NCBI GenBank assembly: GCA_900546075.1
Contig: URBH01000039.1
Coordinates: 1 to 22,071, forward strand
Length of the DNA stretch: 22,071 bases
Source: an uncultured Eubacteriales bacterium
GTDB taxonomy: Bacteria > Bacillota > Clostridia > Oscillospirales > Oscillospiraceae
Direction: 5' to 3'
Numbering within the stretch: position 1 is the stretch's first letter; each line of letters begins with the position of its first letter. The notes under the pieces are model-generated. The model made no database searches and had not been told where the DNA came from. It saw only the letters and a list, made by a program, of their open reading frames with translations. The position numbers and the translations under genes were made by a program. Positions 1 through 5,895 of this stretch are shown in pieces.

Positions 1-24
1 GCGGTCTGCCGTGTAACGGCTTAA

Positions 25-47
25 ATAAAATGATGAAATCATTTTAT
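25..47 (-). terminator. AT-rich hairpin just past the TraX-family gene
   Basis: A perfect 10-bp inverted repeat (ATAAAATGAT, loop GAA, ATCATTTTAT) lies 13 bases past the stop of the minus-strand TraX-family gene. In the minus direction it is followed by TTTAAG, only a short U-tract, so it may be a weak terminator. A second small hairpin (GCCGT/ACGGC) lies at 8-20. It resembles in style the palindromes of the repeat elements at 1351 and 4424, and could instead be the edge of such an element cut by the window. Confidence 0.35.
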
Positions 48-59
48 GAAGAAATCGTA

Positions 60-773
60 TTATCCGGCCTGTGCCAGCAACAGACTCAGGCCGTAAATTA
101 CGACCAGATGGGCAGGGTAGTACCAGTAGAACAGCGGGCCAATGTTCCGCCTGCCTTTTTGACCGTTGTACAGCGCCAGAAGGGGAACGCTCAGAAGTCC
201 CCACCACTGGATTCCACCGTAATGCAGCCCCAACAGGCTGACGCCGACGGCAAACAGCGCCAGTTTCTCCCATTTTCCCCTGCCAAAATACACCAGCACC
301 GGCAGCATCACGCCCCAAAGACCGTAATCCACGTCGAAGTCCGTGTGAATCAAAATCCGGGGCAGTCCCACGGTGATAAAAACTGCGGCGGCAAGGGCGG
401 CGGCAGCGATCAGTACCGACGCGGGCGTTCGGCGGCGAAGGGCGCTGTCCAGCGCGTAAATCAGGCAGACGGACAGGGAAAAGGTCACGAAAATGCACTG
501 GTAGAGCGAGCGCATGGCGGCAAAATAGGCGATCTGGCACAGCGCGGTCATGCCCAGAAGTCTCCCCAGATACCGTCCCCGGTTATGGGTATAGCGGCAG
601 CCCTCGGCGATCATGTAAGCAAAAAGCGGCGCGGCCAGCCGTCCGATGATCCGCAGAATGATAAATTGGGGCAGCAGCTGCAATCCCACATGGTCGCAGG
701 TCATGGCGATCAGGGCCAGAAGCTTGAGCTGATTCCCGGTCAGCCCGGCCAATTTCTTCGTTTGTATCTGCAT
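60..773 (-). CDS. TraX family membrane protein
   Basis: A 237-residue polytopic membrane protein with about seven or eight hydrophobic helices, of the TraX family (named after the F-plasmid pilin N-acetylase, but found on many Firmicutes chromosomes with unknown function). Seen: an N-terminal LTGNQLKLLALIAMTCDHVG stretch with the Asp-His pair typical of the family, the GRLAAPLFAYMIAEG helix, and a C-terminal PLFYWYYPAHLVVIYG segment. The start chosen is the ATG at 773, preceded by ACAGGAGTGCCT; the in-frame ATG 30 bases upstream lacks such a site and would fall close to the promoter. It stands alone, with its own promoter upstream and a terminator for another transcript beyond that. An acyltransferase role is family inference only, and nothing here links it to conjugation. 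Confidence 0.88.
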   Translation of the reverse strand: MQIQTKKLAGLTGNQLKLLALIAMTCDHVGLQLLPQFIILRIIGRLAAPLFAYMIAEGCRYTHNRGRYLGRLLGMTALCQIAYFAAMRSLYQCIFVTFSLSVCLIYALDSALRRRTPASVLIAAAALAAAVFITVGLPRILIHTDFDVDYGLWGVMLPVLVYFGRGKWEKLALFAVGVSLLGLHYGGIQWWGLLSVPLLALYNGQKGRRNIGPLFYWYYPAHLVVIYGLSLLLAQAG

Positions 774-807
774 AGGCACTCCTGTAAATGGCGTTTCGGA
801 CAAGGCT

Positions 808-837
808 ATGATACCACGTTTTCGTCAAAATTGTCAA
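808..837 (-). promoter_or_regulatory. Sigma-A promoter of the TraX-family gene
   Basis: On the minus strand a consensus -35 TTGACA (832-837) is followed after 18 bases by TATCAT (808-813) with an extended -10 TGG just before it. It lies 35 bases upstream of the chosen start, which leaves a short leader carrying the ribosome binding site. Confidence 0.7.
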
Positions 838-848
838 TCCGGAGCAGC

Positions 849-871
849 AAAAAAGCGCCCCCACCGGGCGC
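849..871 (-). terminator. Rho-independent terminator, minus strand
   Basis: On the minus strand a GC stem (GCGCCC/GGGCGC, 5-base loop) is directly followed by six U. It would end a transcript coming from the gene-free stretch to the right, and insulates the TraX-family promoter. No convincing gene lies just upstream of it, which implies a short or non-coding transcript between about 1180 and 850. Confidence 0.65.
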
Positions 872-880
872 GGGAAAAGT

Positions 881-943
881 GAAATGACCCTTGACTGCCA
901 TGCCTTGTGATCAGCACGTTTTTTTGCAGCCAAGGGTCATTTC
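881..943. repeat. 18-bp inverted repeat with 27-base loop
   Basis: GAAATGACCCTTGACTGC (881-898) pairs with GCAGCCAAGGGTCATTTC (926-943) with one mismatch. It sits immediately before the minus-strand terminator at 849-871, so it could fold in the same transcript. No gene or known RNA family was recognised. Confidence 0.6.
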
Positions 944-973
944 TGTTCACTCTTATTATCTAACATCTGTTGG

Positions 974-1129
974 TTAACCTCTCTTTCTGCGGAGTAGACG
1001 CCGACGTTCCGCCATATAGATTTGGAATTCCTCCCGTTCAAATTCCTTTCTTTTTTCCTCGAAGATCCTATGTAATCGGGAGCTTTACCTCGGGAAGCCG
1101 ACGCCTCTAAGAAGATTTACCTGTACATT
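974..1129 (-). pseudogene. Possible remnant of a small basic protein gene
   Basis: A minus-strand frame here lacks a start codon and is interrupted by an in-frame TAA at 1085-1087. Its second part has a coding-like, charged composition (EEKRKEFEREEFQIYMAERR) and ends with an Arg/Lys-rich tail and TAA. A good ribosome binding site (GAGGTGATACC) and ATG upstream open only a three-residue peptide in another frame. It may be a decayed small gene, or non-coding sequence that looks protein-like by chance. The surrounding gene-free stretch 804-1458 otherwise holds only the promoter, hairpins and repeats listed separately. Confidence 0.25.
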
Positions 1130-1255
1130 GGTATCACCTCTTTGTGTCTATAAAGTAACATGAATTCTCCCAGAATGCAACCCGGAATTTTGCATAAAAT
1201 ATACTGCTTTATTTACTGCATAACATAGAATTGCGGCATTTTGACCAGTAAAATG

Positions 1256-1284
1256 TTGACATCTCAGCTCGCTTGTGATAGCAT
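1256..1284 (+). promoter_or_regulatory. Candidate sigma-A promoter in gene-free stretch
   Basis: Perfect -35 TTGACA (1256-1261), 17-base spacer, -10 TAGCAT (1279-1284, four of six consensus positions). Transcription would begin near 1291 and run directly into the two hairpins at 1296-1350; no coding frame follows. Confidence 0.5.
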
Positions 1285-1290
1285 AAATAC

Positions 1291-1350
1291 GTTGGGGTCA
1301 GTCTGGGGACTGGCCGTTTACAGACAGAGGGCGGGGATTTCCCCGCCCTC
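1291..1350 (+). ncRNA. Putative small RNA with two hairpins
   Basis: Directly after the promoter at 1256-1284 come two compact hairpins: GGTCAGTC/GACTGGCC (1296-1303 with 1308-1315, loop TGGG, one G-U pair) and a perfect 10-bp GAGGGCGGGG/CCCCGCCCTC (1327-1336 with 1341-1350, loop ATTT). The second ends exactly where the palindromic repeat at 1351 begins. There is no strong U-run after it, so a terminator role is uncertain. No Rfam family was recognised. It could instead be a stand-alone terminator of an unknown transcript. Confidence 0.35.
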
Positions 1351-1458
1351 ATACTATTTCTCGATAAAATGGTGTTAACCATTTTTTCCTGCGAATCCTT
1401 CGCAGGCCGCCAGCTGCTGAAACAGCAGCCGAATAAAACGGTTTTTAACCGTTTAGTA
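1351..1458. repeat. Four-palindrome repeat element, copy A
   Basis: A tandem of four short hairpins: AAAATGGT/ACCATTTT (1366-1385), CCTGCGAA/TTCGCAGG (1388-1406), GCTGCTG/CAGCAGC (1413-1429) and AAACGGTT/AACCGTTT (1436-1454). The same series recurs at 4424-4589. Both outer ends read ATACTA (1351-1356 forward, and inverted at 1454-1459). On the minus strand it directly abuts the TGA stop of the anti-sigma gene, so in that mRNA it would form a chain of 3' hairpins. This looks like a REP- or MITE-type dispersed element. Confidence 0.8.
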
Positions 1459-2058
1459 TCAAACGTTTTCCTCGATCAGCGTCCGGAACGCATCCTCGGA
1501 AAGCGGGTTCGTCACGGAAATGGAGTAGGCGTAGCTTCCGTCCGTCCAGATGGCCAGACTGTATGCGCCGTCGTTGCCCTTGAGGGTCACGGCGTTGCCG
1601 GAGATTTCCAGCGTTTCCTCCTGGGCGTATACAGTATAATCACCGGAATTATCCTCCGTTCCGGGGGATTTGCGGTAGCACAGGCTGTCGGTATCGCCGA
1701 AATATTGGATTTTCGCCAGGTTGCCCCAATAAGACACGTATTCCGTGCGCTCCACCGTAAAGGGAACGCCCGTCAGTTCGTTCAGAGGAATCCCCGTTTT
1801 CTCGGTCAGCGCTTCCAGGCTGTCCACGGTGTCAATCTGGGCAACCGCCATCATTCCTTGCTCCAGGGGGTCTAACTGCTTCGGCTTCCAGACATACCAG
1901 CAGCCTACCACGATGGCAAGGCAGGCCGCCAGGGTAAACAGCCGCTGGGTCAATTGGCGTTTCTTCTGCTTCGCCTGTTTTACTTCCACATTGCGCAGGA
2001 CTCGCCGCCGCATTTCCGGCGTCAGCTGGATTTTGTCCATGATTTCCTCATACTTCAA
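1459..2058 (-). CDS. Membrane anti-sigma factor, DUF4367-like sensor domain
   Basis: A 199-residue single-pass membrane protein encoded directly after the ECF sigma factor, and so probably its anti-sigma factor. Residues 1-40 are a basic cytoplasmic part without a zinc-finger HxxxCxxC motif. A transmembrane segment lies at about 41-57 (LFTLAACLAIVVGCWYVW). An extracellular domain follows, ending in a DUF4367-like stretch (LKGNDGAYSLAIWTDGSYAY). That C-terminal domain is visibly homologous to the lipoprotein encoded two genes upstream. The start used is TTG at 2058, which follows AAGGAGG by nine bases and overlaps the sigma gene by 11 bases; an ATG at 2040 preceded by GAGGAAATC is a real alternative. 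The stop codon touches the palindromic repeat at 1351-1458. Confidence 0.75.
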   Translation of the reverse strand: MKYEEIMDKIQLTPEMRRRVLRNVEVKQAKQKKRQLTQRLFTLAACLAIVVGCWYVWKPKQLDPLEQGMMAVAQIDTVDSLEALTEKTGIPLNELTGVPFTVERTEYVSYWGNLAKIQYFGDTDSLCYRKSPGTEDNSGDYTVYAQEETLEISGNAVTLKGNDGAYSLAIWTDGSYAYSISVTNPLSEDAFRTLIEENV

Positions 2059-2638
2059 AGTCGTAGGCCTCCTTCAGAATGGTTTTCAGCTTTTCCCTGC
2101 CCCGGCGAAGGTCGGAACGGACGGTGGAGGGATTCCGCCCCAGAATCTTTGCGATCTCCTCCGTGGAATAGCCCTCGTAATAGTGCAGGTGGATCACCTC
2201 CCGGAACTGTACCGGCAGCTCCTTCACCGCGTCCCAGACGAAGGACAGGTCTTCCCGCCCTTCTTCCGCTATTCTCTCGCTCAGCTCGTCTGAGTCCCGG
2301 AGAGCGTTGTACTCAATGCGGTTCTTGCTCAGGTTCGCTGCCACGCGCAGGAGCCATGCCTTTTTATGCTCCTCGCTTTCAAAGGTGGGGGCGGCGGTCA
2401 GAAGCTTCAGAAGCGTGTCCTGCAAGACTTCCTCCGCGTCCGCCATGTTGTGCAGATAACTGTAGGCACAGCGCAGAATCGCGTTTCCGTAGGTGTCCAG
2501 CGCATCCGCCGCCATCTGGTCGGCGCGGTCGCTTGCCCGGGTCTGCTGCTTTTCCCGGGGAATCAGCCGCACCGCAAAGGCATACAGCCGCCCCAAAAGC
2601 CGCCACCACAGGGGCATGGGAATTGCAATTGCTTCCAT
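2048..2638 (-). CDS. ECF-type RNA polymerase sigma factor
   Basis: A 196-residue sigma-70 family factor of the extracytoplasmic-function group, which redirects RNA polymerase in response to envelope stress. Region 2 is at about residues 50-115 (ILRCAYSYLHNMADAEEVLQ). Region 4 is at about 138-190 (LPVQFREVIHLHYYEGYSTE, then EIAKILGRNPSTVRSDLRRG, the helix-turn-helix). Odd point: residues 1-27 form a hydrophobic, Trp/Arg-rich extension (PLWWRLLGRLYAFAVRLI) not usual in this family. The ATG at 2638 has AAAGGA 11 bases upstream, and no internal ATG near region 2 has a better site, so the extension may be real. It is the middle gene of a lipoprotein - sigma - anti-sigma operon, with the 3' end overlapping the anti-sigma start. 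Confidence 0.93.
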   Translation of the reverse strand: MEAIAIPMPLWWRLLGRLYAFAVRLIPREKQQTRASDRADQMAADALDTYGNAILRCAYSYLHNMADAEEVLQDTLLKLLTAAPTFESEEHKKAWLLRVAANLSKNRIEYNALRDSDELSERIAEEGREDLSFVWDAVKELPVQFREVIHLHYYEGYSTEEIAKILGRNPSTVRSDLRRGREKLKTILKEAYDFEV

Positions 2639-2675
2639 TCCAAAGGTTCCTTTCTTCCAAAATTCAGGCTGGGTT

Positions 2676-3254
2676 TCAGGCCAGCGTCTCCACCCAGGCG
2701 GTCAGCTGCCCGACGCTCATACCGGCATCGCACATTACCGCGTAGGAATACTCGCCGTCCGTCCATGTTGCGGTGTAGATCAGGCCATCGTTTCCTTTGC
2801 AAAGGACGGTGTGGCCGTCGACGGTCTGCTCTTCGATGGTAGTATAGGTGTTGCAGTCGCCGCTGATGTCGTCGCCGCCTGCTCCCTTGCGGAAATACAG
2901 TTCGGAATCGTTGCCGTTGCTGAAAATCACCTGGGCAATTTCGTTTTCGATGGCCGCAATGTAACACTCCGTGTAGCCGTCCACGGTCTGGGGTGCGGTG
3001 AAGGAGAAGCCGGCGAGCTTGCCCGCCTCTTCCAGGCTGGTGCATTCCTGCCAGGGGTTGGGAATTTGGATGTTTTCGCCGTCTTCCGCTGGCCCCCAGG
3101 TCTTGGGGTCGCTTCCGGGAATGACGGTGCCGTCCGCAGTGTAGGAGGTATCACCCTTGTGGGTAGTGGGCGCGGGAGCGTCGGCTTTTCCGCTGCATCC
3201 CACGATGGCCAGCGCCATTACAAAGCTCAAAATAACAGCAATAAACTTTTCCAT
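2676..3254 (-). CDS. Lipoprotein paralogous to the anti-sigma sensor domain
   Basis: A 192-residue predicted lipoprotein. The signal peptide MEKFIAVILSFVMALAIVGC has its lipobox cysteine at 20, followed by a Ser/Pro/Thr-rich linker. The globular part (about 65-192) ends in LYFRKGAGGDDISGD, then LCKGNDGLIYTATWTDGEYS, which matches position for position the C-terminal domain of the anti-sigma factor (LCYRKSPGTEDNSGD; LKGNDGAYSLAIWTDGSYAY). The ATG at 3254 is chosen because it opens the signal peptide and has AAAGGA upstream; the frame is open further upstream but without signal features. It is the first gene of the sigma operon, 37 bases ahead of the sigma gene. Function is unknown. Inference: it may act as a decoy or co-sensor that binds the same ligand as the anti-sigma factor. 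Confidence 0.82.
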   Translation of the reverse strand: MEKFIAVILSFVMALAIVGCSGKADAPAPTTHKGDTSYTADGTVIPGSDPKTWGPAEDGENIQIPNPWQECTSLEEAGKLAGFSFTAPQTVDGYTECYIAAIENEIAQVIFSNGNDSELYFRKGAGGDDISGDCNTYTTIEEQTVDGHTVLCKGNDGLIYTATWTDGEYSYAVMCDAGMSVGQLTAWVETLA

Positions 3255-3302
3255 AATCAGAACATTCCTTTCTTTTTCCCGGCATTTCCGCCGTTCTATC
3301 CT

Positions 3303-3332
3303 GTATACAGCCGGGCAAGGGGAAATGTTGCA
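3303..3332 (-). promoter_or_regulatory. Candidate ECF-type autoregulatory promoter
   Basis: On the minus strand, 48 bases before the lipoprotein start, TGCAAC (3327-3332) is followed after 18 bases by GTATAC (3303-3308). A TGCAAC/TGAAAC-like -35 is characteristic of ECF sigma promoters in Firmicutes, and no good sigma-A promoter is seen here. Autoregulation by the sigma factor two genes downstream is inferred. Confidence 0.4.
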
Positions 3333-3401
3333 GCTTCCCCAAAATTTTTTGTGGCATTCTCTCGCAGTTTGCGGTATCATGATATGAAGAAGGTGAGGGA
3401 C

Positions 3402-4034
3402 ATGTATTTTTCATATGGAGAAACAGAGGTTAACTATCTGCGCCGGAAAGACAAGCGGCTCTGCGCGGTTATTGACCAAATCGGCCACATCGACCGCGCT
3501 GTAGACACCGACCTTTTTTCTTCCGTCATCCACCACATCATCGGCCAGCAGATCTCCACGAAAGCCCAGGCGACCATCTGGCAGCGGATGCAGGACGCCC
3601 TGGGAGACGTGAACGCCGAGACCATTCTTTCGGCGGGCGTTCCCAGGCTGCAAGCCCTGGGCATGACCTTCCGCAAGGCGGAGTATATCACGGATTTTGC
3701 CGAAAAAGTCCACACCGGCGCTTTCGATCTGGACGCCGTGGAGCGGATGTCCGACAAAGACGCTATCGAGGCTCTGCGGGCGCTGAAGGGAATCGGCGTG
3801 TGGACGGCGGAGATGATTCTGCTGTTTTGTTTGCAGCGCCCCGATATTTTCAGCTATGACGACCTTGCTATTCAGCGGGGATTGCGGATGGTCTATCACC
3901 ATCGGGAAATTGACCGGGCGCTGTTCGAAAAATACCGCCGCCGGTTCAGCCCCTATTGCAGCGTAGCCAGCCTGTATCTCTGGGCGGTGTCCGGCGGGGC
4001 GATTCCGGAAATGAAGGACTACAAGTCCAAGTGA
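3402..4034 (+). CDS. DNA-3-methyladenine glycosylase, AlkA/HhH-GPD family
   Basis: A 210-residue base-excision-repair glycosylase that removes alkylated purines such as 3-methyladenine from DNA. Seen: IIGQQISTKAQATIW (about 46-60), the helix-hairpin-helix LKGIGVWTAEMILLF (128-142), and the following YDDLAIQRG segment, in which Asp153 or Asp154 should be the catalytic aspartate. Length fits the short AlkA2-like clade without the N-terminal TBP-like domain of E. coli AlkA. The start is the ATG at 3402, preceded by AAGGTGAGGGAC; the upstream ATG at 3384 has no site. A TATCAT -10 at 3375-3380 is the likely promoter core. It is divergent from the sigma operon, and its last 16 bases overlap the 3' end of the convergent alkyltransferase-like gene, so both neighbours handle DNA alkylation damage. 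Confidence 0.92.
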   Translation: MYFSYGETEVNYLRRKDKRLCAVIDQIGHIDRAVDTDLFSSVIHHIIGQQISTKAQATIWQRMQDALGDVNAETILSAGVPRLQALGMTFRKAEYITDFAEKVHTGAFDLDAVERMSDKDAIEALRALKGIGVWTAEMILLFCLQRPDIFSYDDLAIQRGLRMVYHHREIDRALFEKYRRRFSPYCSVASLYLWAVSGGAIPEMKDYKSK

Positions 4035-4396
4035 TCTTCCGGGGTCGAGAAGGCTCTTTCAAAGGCCGCCGCGTCGGCCCGGGACGTTTCCCAGCCGTAT
4101 TTTTTCAGATCCACCTGCCAGCAGCGGCCATTCCAGTACGTGGGAACGCCGTCCTCCGCCAGAAGCGTGCGCTGCAAATCGGAAACGAGAAAATGCTGCG
4201 CCCCGCTCAGCTCGCCCTTGCCGTTGACCACGCGAAAGGCGGGGATATCCGCCCCGGCCAGATTTTCCCGCAGTCCGTAGCCCACCTGTCTGGAATTTCC
4301 GGGCTTGCCGCAGAGCATGGCGATCTGCCCGTAGGTCGCGACCTTCCCACGGGGGATACACAGGCAGACAAGCCGCATTTTTTCGTAAAACGTCAT
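4019..4396 (-). CDS. Alkyltransferase-like protein (MGMT fold, no active cysteine)
   Basis: A 125-residue protein with the C-terminal DNA-binding domain of O6-alkylguanine-DNA alkyltransferases: IPRGKVATYGQIAMLCGKPG (14-33), SRQVGYGLREN, then IPAFRVVNGKGELSG (51-65). The usual PCHRV active site reads P-A-F-R-V here, so the alkyl-acceptor Cys is Ala and the His is Phe. It therefore cannot transfer alkyl groups itself. Alkyltransferase-like (ATL) proteins with such changes bind O6-alkylguanine, flip it out and hand it to nucleotide excision repair. The start is the ATG at 4396 (GGTGGGAAAATC upstream); the frame upstream runs into the palindromic repeat and is not used. It converges with, and overlaps, the AlkA-type gene. 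Confidence 0.9.
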   Translation of the reverse strand: MTFYEKMRLVCLCIPRGKVATYGQIAMLCGKPGNSRQVGYGLRENLAGADIPAFRVVNGKGELSGAQHFLVSDLQRTLLAEDGVPTYWNGRCWQVDLKKYGWETSRADAAAFERAFSTPEDHLDL

Positions 4397-4423
4397 GATT
4401 TTCCCACCTTCCGCCTTTGTTAT

Positions 4424-4589
4424 CCTATTTCTCGATAAAATGGTTAACACCATTTCATCCTGCGAATCCTTCGCAGGCCGCCGGTAGCGGCGAGAAATGT
4501 ATGGACTTACGTTTTTTGCGGCTACGCCGCTGGCTGCTGAAACAGCAGCCGAATAAAACGGTTTTTAACCGTTTTATTGAAAACTAGTA
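4424..4589. repeat. Four-palindrome repeat element, copy B with insert
   Basis: The same ordered series as at 1351-1458: CTATTTCTCGATAAAATGG start, CCTGCGAA/TTCGCAGG, GGCTGCTG/CAGCAGCC, AAAACGGTT/AACCGTTTT, ending near AGTATCA. It differs by an extra segment of about 55 bases (about 4483-4534) between the second and third palindromes, with its own GCGGC/GCCGC hairpin. In the first palindrome the core is the reverse complement of copy A's (GGTTAACACC against GGTGTTAACC). The right end abuts the TGA stop of the GH53 gene. It fills the space between that gene and the ATL gene. Confidence 0.82.
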
Positions 4590-5843
4590 TCAGTGGGTTC
4601 CCGTCCGGAGGAGGGAGAATACCTTCAGGGATTCCAGCGCGCGCCCCGTGCTGTCAAAAAACGCCTGATTGTCCACGGCGCTGCCGCCGTAGTATTTGCC
4701 CGCGTCCTCCGGGTCGTAGGAGGCGGCGTAGGAGCTGGCCCAGCCGGAGCCGTACTGCTCCCATTTCCGGCTGTTTTCCGCCCGGCTGCCGCCTCCGGCG
4801 CTGATCCATGCGCCCTCCCAGTAGAAGACACCGATGCCGTTTGTCGTGTCCTCTGCCATTGTACGGACAACGTCCGCCACGGCATCGGCCTGTCCCTGTA
4901 CGGTAAGGGGATAGGGTTTGGCATAGCTGCCGCCCTCGCCGATGGTATTGCCGAAGAAATCCGCATCCTCCGGGGTGTAGGCGTAGGAGGTTTCCGCTAC
5001 CATGACCTGCTTGCCGTAAGCTTCGGCAACCTGAGAGAGCACGGCGGCGAGATTCTCCGGCGTCCCATGCCAGTAAGGGTAGTAGGAGGTGGCGAATACA
5101 TCGTAGTCCAGTCGGAAATCGTCCAGCGTTTTCCCGTAGAAGCGCATGGCGTCGGCGTTCTCCGGATTCGTGAAGTGAACGGCCACCAGCGCCTCCGGGA
5201 AAATTGCCCGGACGGCTCGGGAGCCGGCCTCCATCAGCTGGCAGATGTTCCCCCAGGCGGTTTCCCCGCAGAGACTGCCGTTGGTCTCATTGCCCAGCTG
5301 CACCATGCCTACGTCCACCCTGGCGTCCTTCAGCTGCCGAAGGCAGTCCGTGGTGTAGCGGTTCAGGGCATCGGCCTTTTCGTCGATTTCCATACCGACC
5401 CACGCTTTGGGAACCATCTGCTTACCGGGATCGGCCCAGAAATCGGAATAGTGAAAATCGACCAGAAGCTTCATGCCGTACCGGGTGGCTCGCTTGCCGA
5501 TGGCAAGGGCGGTGCCGATGTCGCAGTTTCCGCCGCCGTAGCCCCGGCCGGAGCCGTCGTAGGGATCCACCCACACCCGAACCCGGATGTAGTTGATCCC
5601 GTTTTCGGAAAGGATCTCAAAAACGTCCTTCTCCTTACCGTCAAAGTCATAGTACCGGACGCCGCCCGCCTCCAGCGACGGCACGATGGAGGCGTCCATG
5701 CCCAGAATAAAAGCTTCGGTCATGCCCTCAATCCTCGGAACATACAGCGTGTCCGAGGTGACGACCCGCTTCTTCCCGCCGCACCCGGCCAGGCACCCGG
5801 CCAGCAGGCAGACGGTCAGCCATGCGGAAAACGCCCTTTTCAC
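4590..5843 (-). CDS. GH53 endo-beta-1,4-galactanase lipoprotein
   Basis: A 417-residue glycoside hydrolase family 53 enzyme, the family of arabinogalactan endo-beta-1,4-galactanases that cut the galactan side chains of pectin. A lipoprotein signal peptide has its lipobox Cys at 17 or 21. Family signatures are FILGMDASIVPSLEAGG (45-61), INYIRVRVWVDP (83-94) and LLVDFHYSDFWADPGKQ (126-142). The acid/base is Glu186 in VQLGNETNG and the nucleophile Glu284 in VMVAETSYAYT, both in (beta/alpha)8 positions typical of clan GH-A. The start is GTG at 5843, with GGGAGG eight bases upstream. It lies 52 bases after the second sortase on the same strand without an obvious terminator, so it is probably the last gene of the pilus operon. 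It should be anchored on the outer face of the membrane. Confidence 0.93.
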   Translation of the reverse strand: MKRAFSAWLTVCLLAGCLAGCGGKKRVVTSDTLYVPRIEGMTEAFILGMDASIVPSLEAGGVRYYDFDGKEKDVFEILSENGINYIRVRVWVDPYDGSGRGYGGGNCDIGTALAIGKRATRYGMKLLVDFHYSDFWADPGKQMVPKAWVGMEIDEKADALNRYTTDCLRQLKDARVDVGMVQLGNETNGSLCGETAWGNICQLMEAGSRAVRAIFPEALVAVHFTNPENADAMRFYGKTLDDFRLDYDVFATSYYPYWHGTPENLAAVLSQVAEAYGKQVMVAETSYAYTPEDADFFGNTIGEGGSYAKPYPLTVQGQADAVADVVRTMAEDTTNGIGVFYWEGAWISAGGGSRAENSRKWEQYGSGWASSYAASYDPEDAGKYYGGSAVDNQAFFDSTGRALESLKVFSLLRTGTH

Positions 5844-5895
5844 GGTTGCTACCTCCCTTAAGTTTCTCGCCGAAGGCCTTTTCCGGATTGTGCGT

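Noticed and set aside
60..773. Evidence for a conjugative element from the TraX-family gene
   Set aside because: No other transfer, relaxase or integrase gene is in the window, and TraX-family genes are common as single chromosomal genes in Firmicutes.
1369..1875. Plus-strand frame starting in the palindromic repeat
   Set aside because: It starts inside the repeat and then runs antisense to the anti-sigma gene; no ribosome binding site and no known domain.
2493..3401. Long upstream extension of the AlkA-type glycosylase frame
   Set aside because: The extra 303 codons are antisense to the sigma operon. The ATG at 3402 has a strong ribosome binding site and gives the normal family length.
4397..4453. 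19-codon N-terminal extension of the alkyltransferase-like gene
   Set aside because: It is encoded by the palindromic repeat, and the ATG at 4396 has its own ribosome binding site and matches the start of the MGMT domain.
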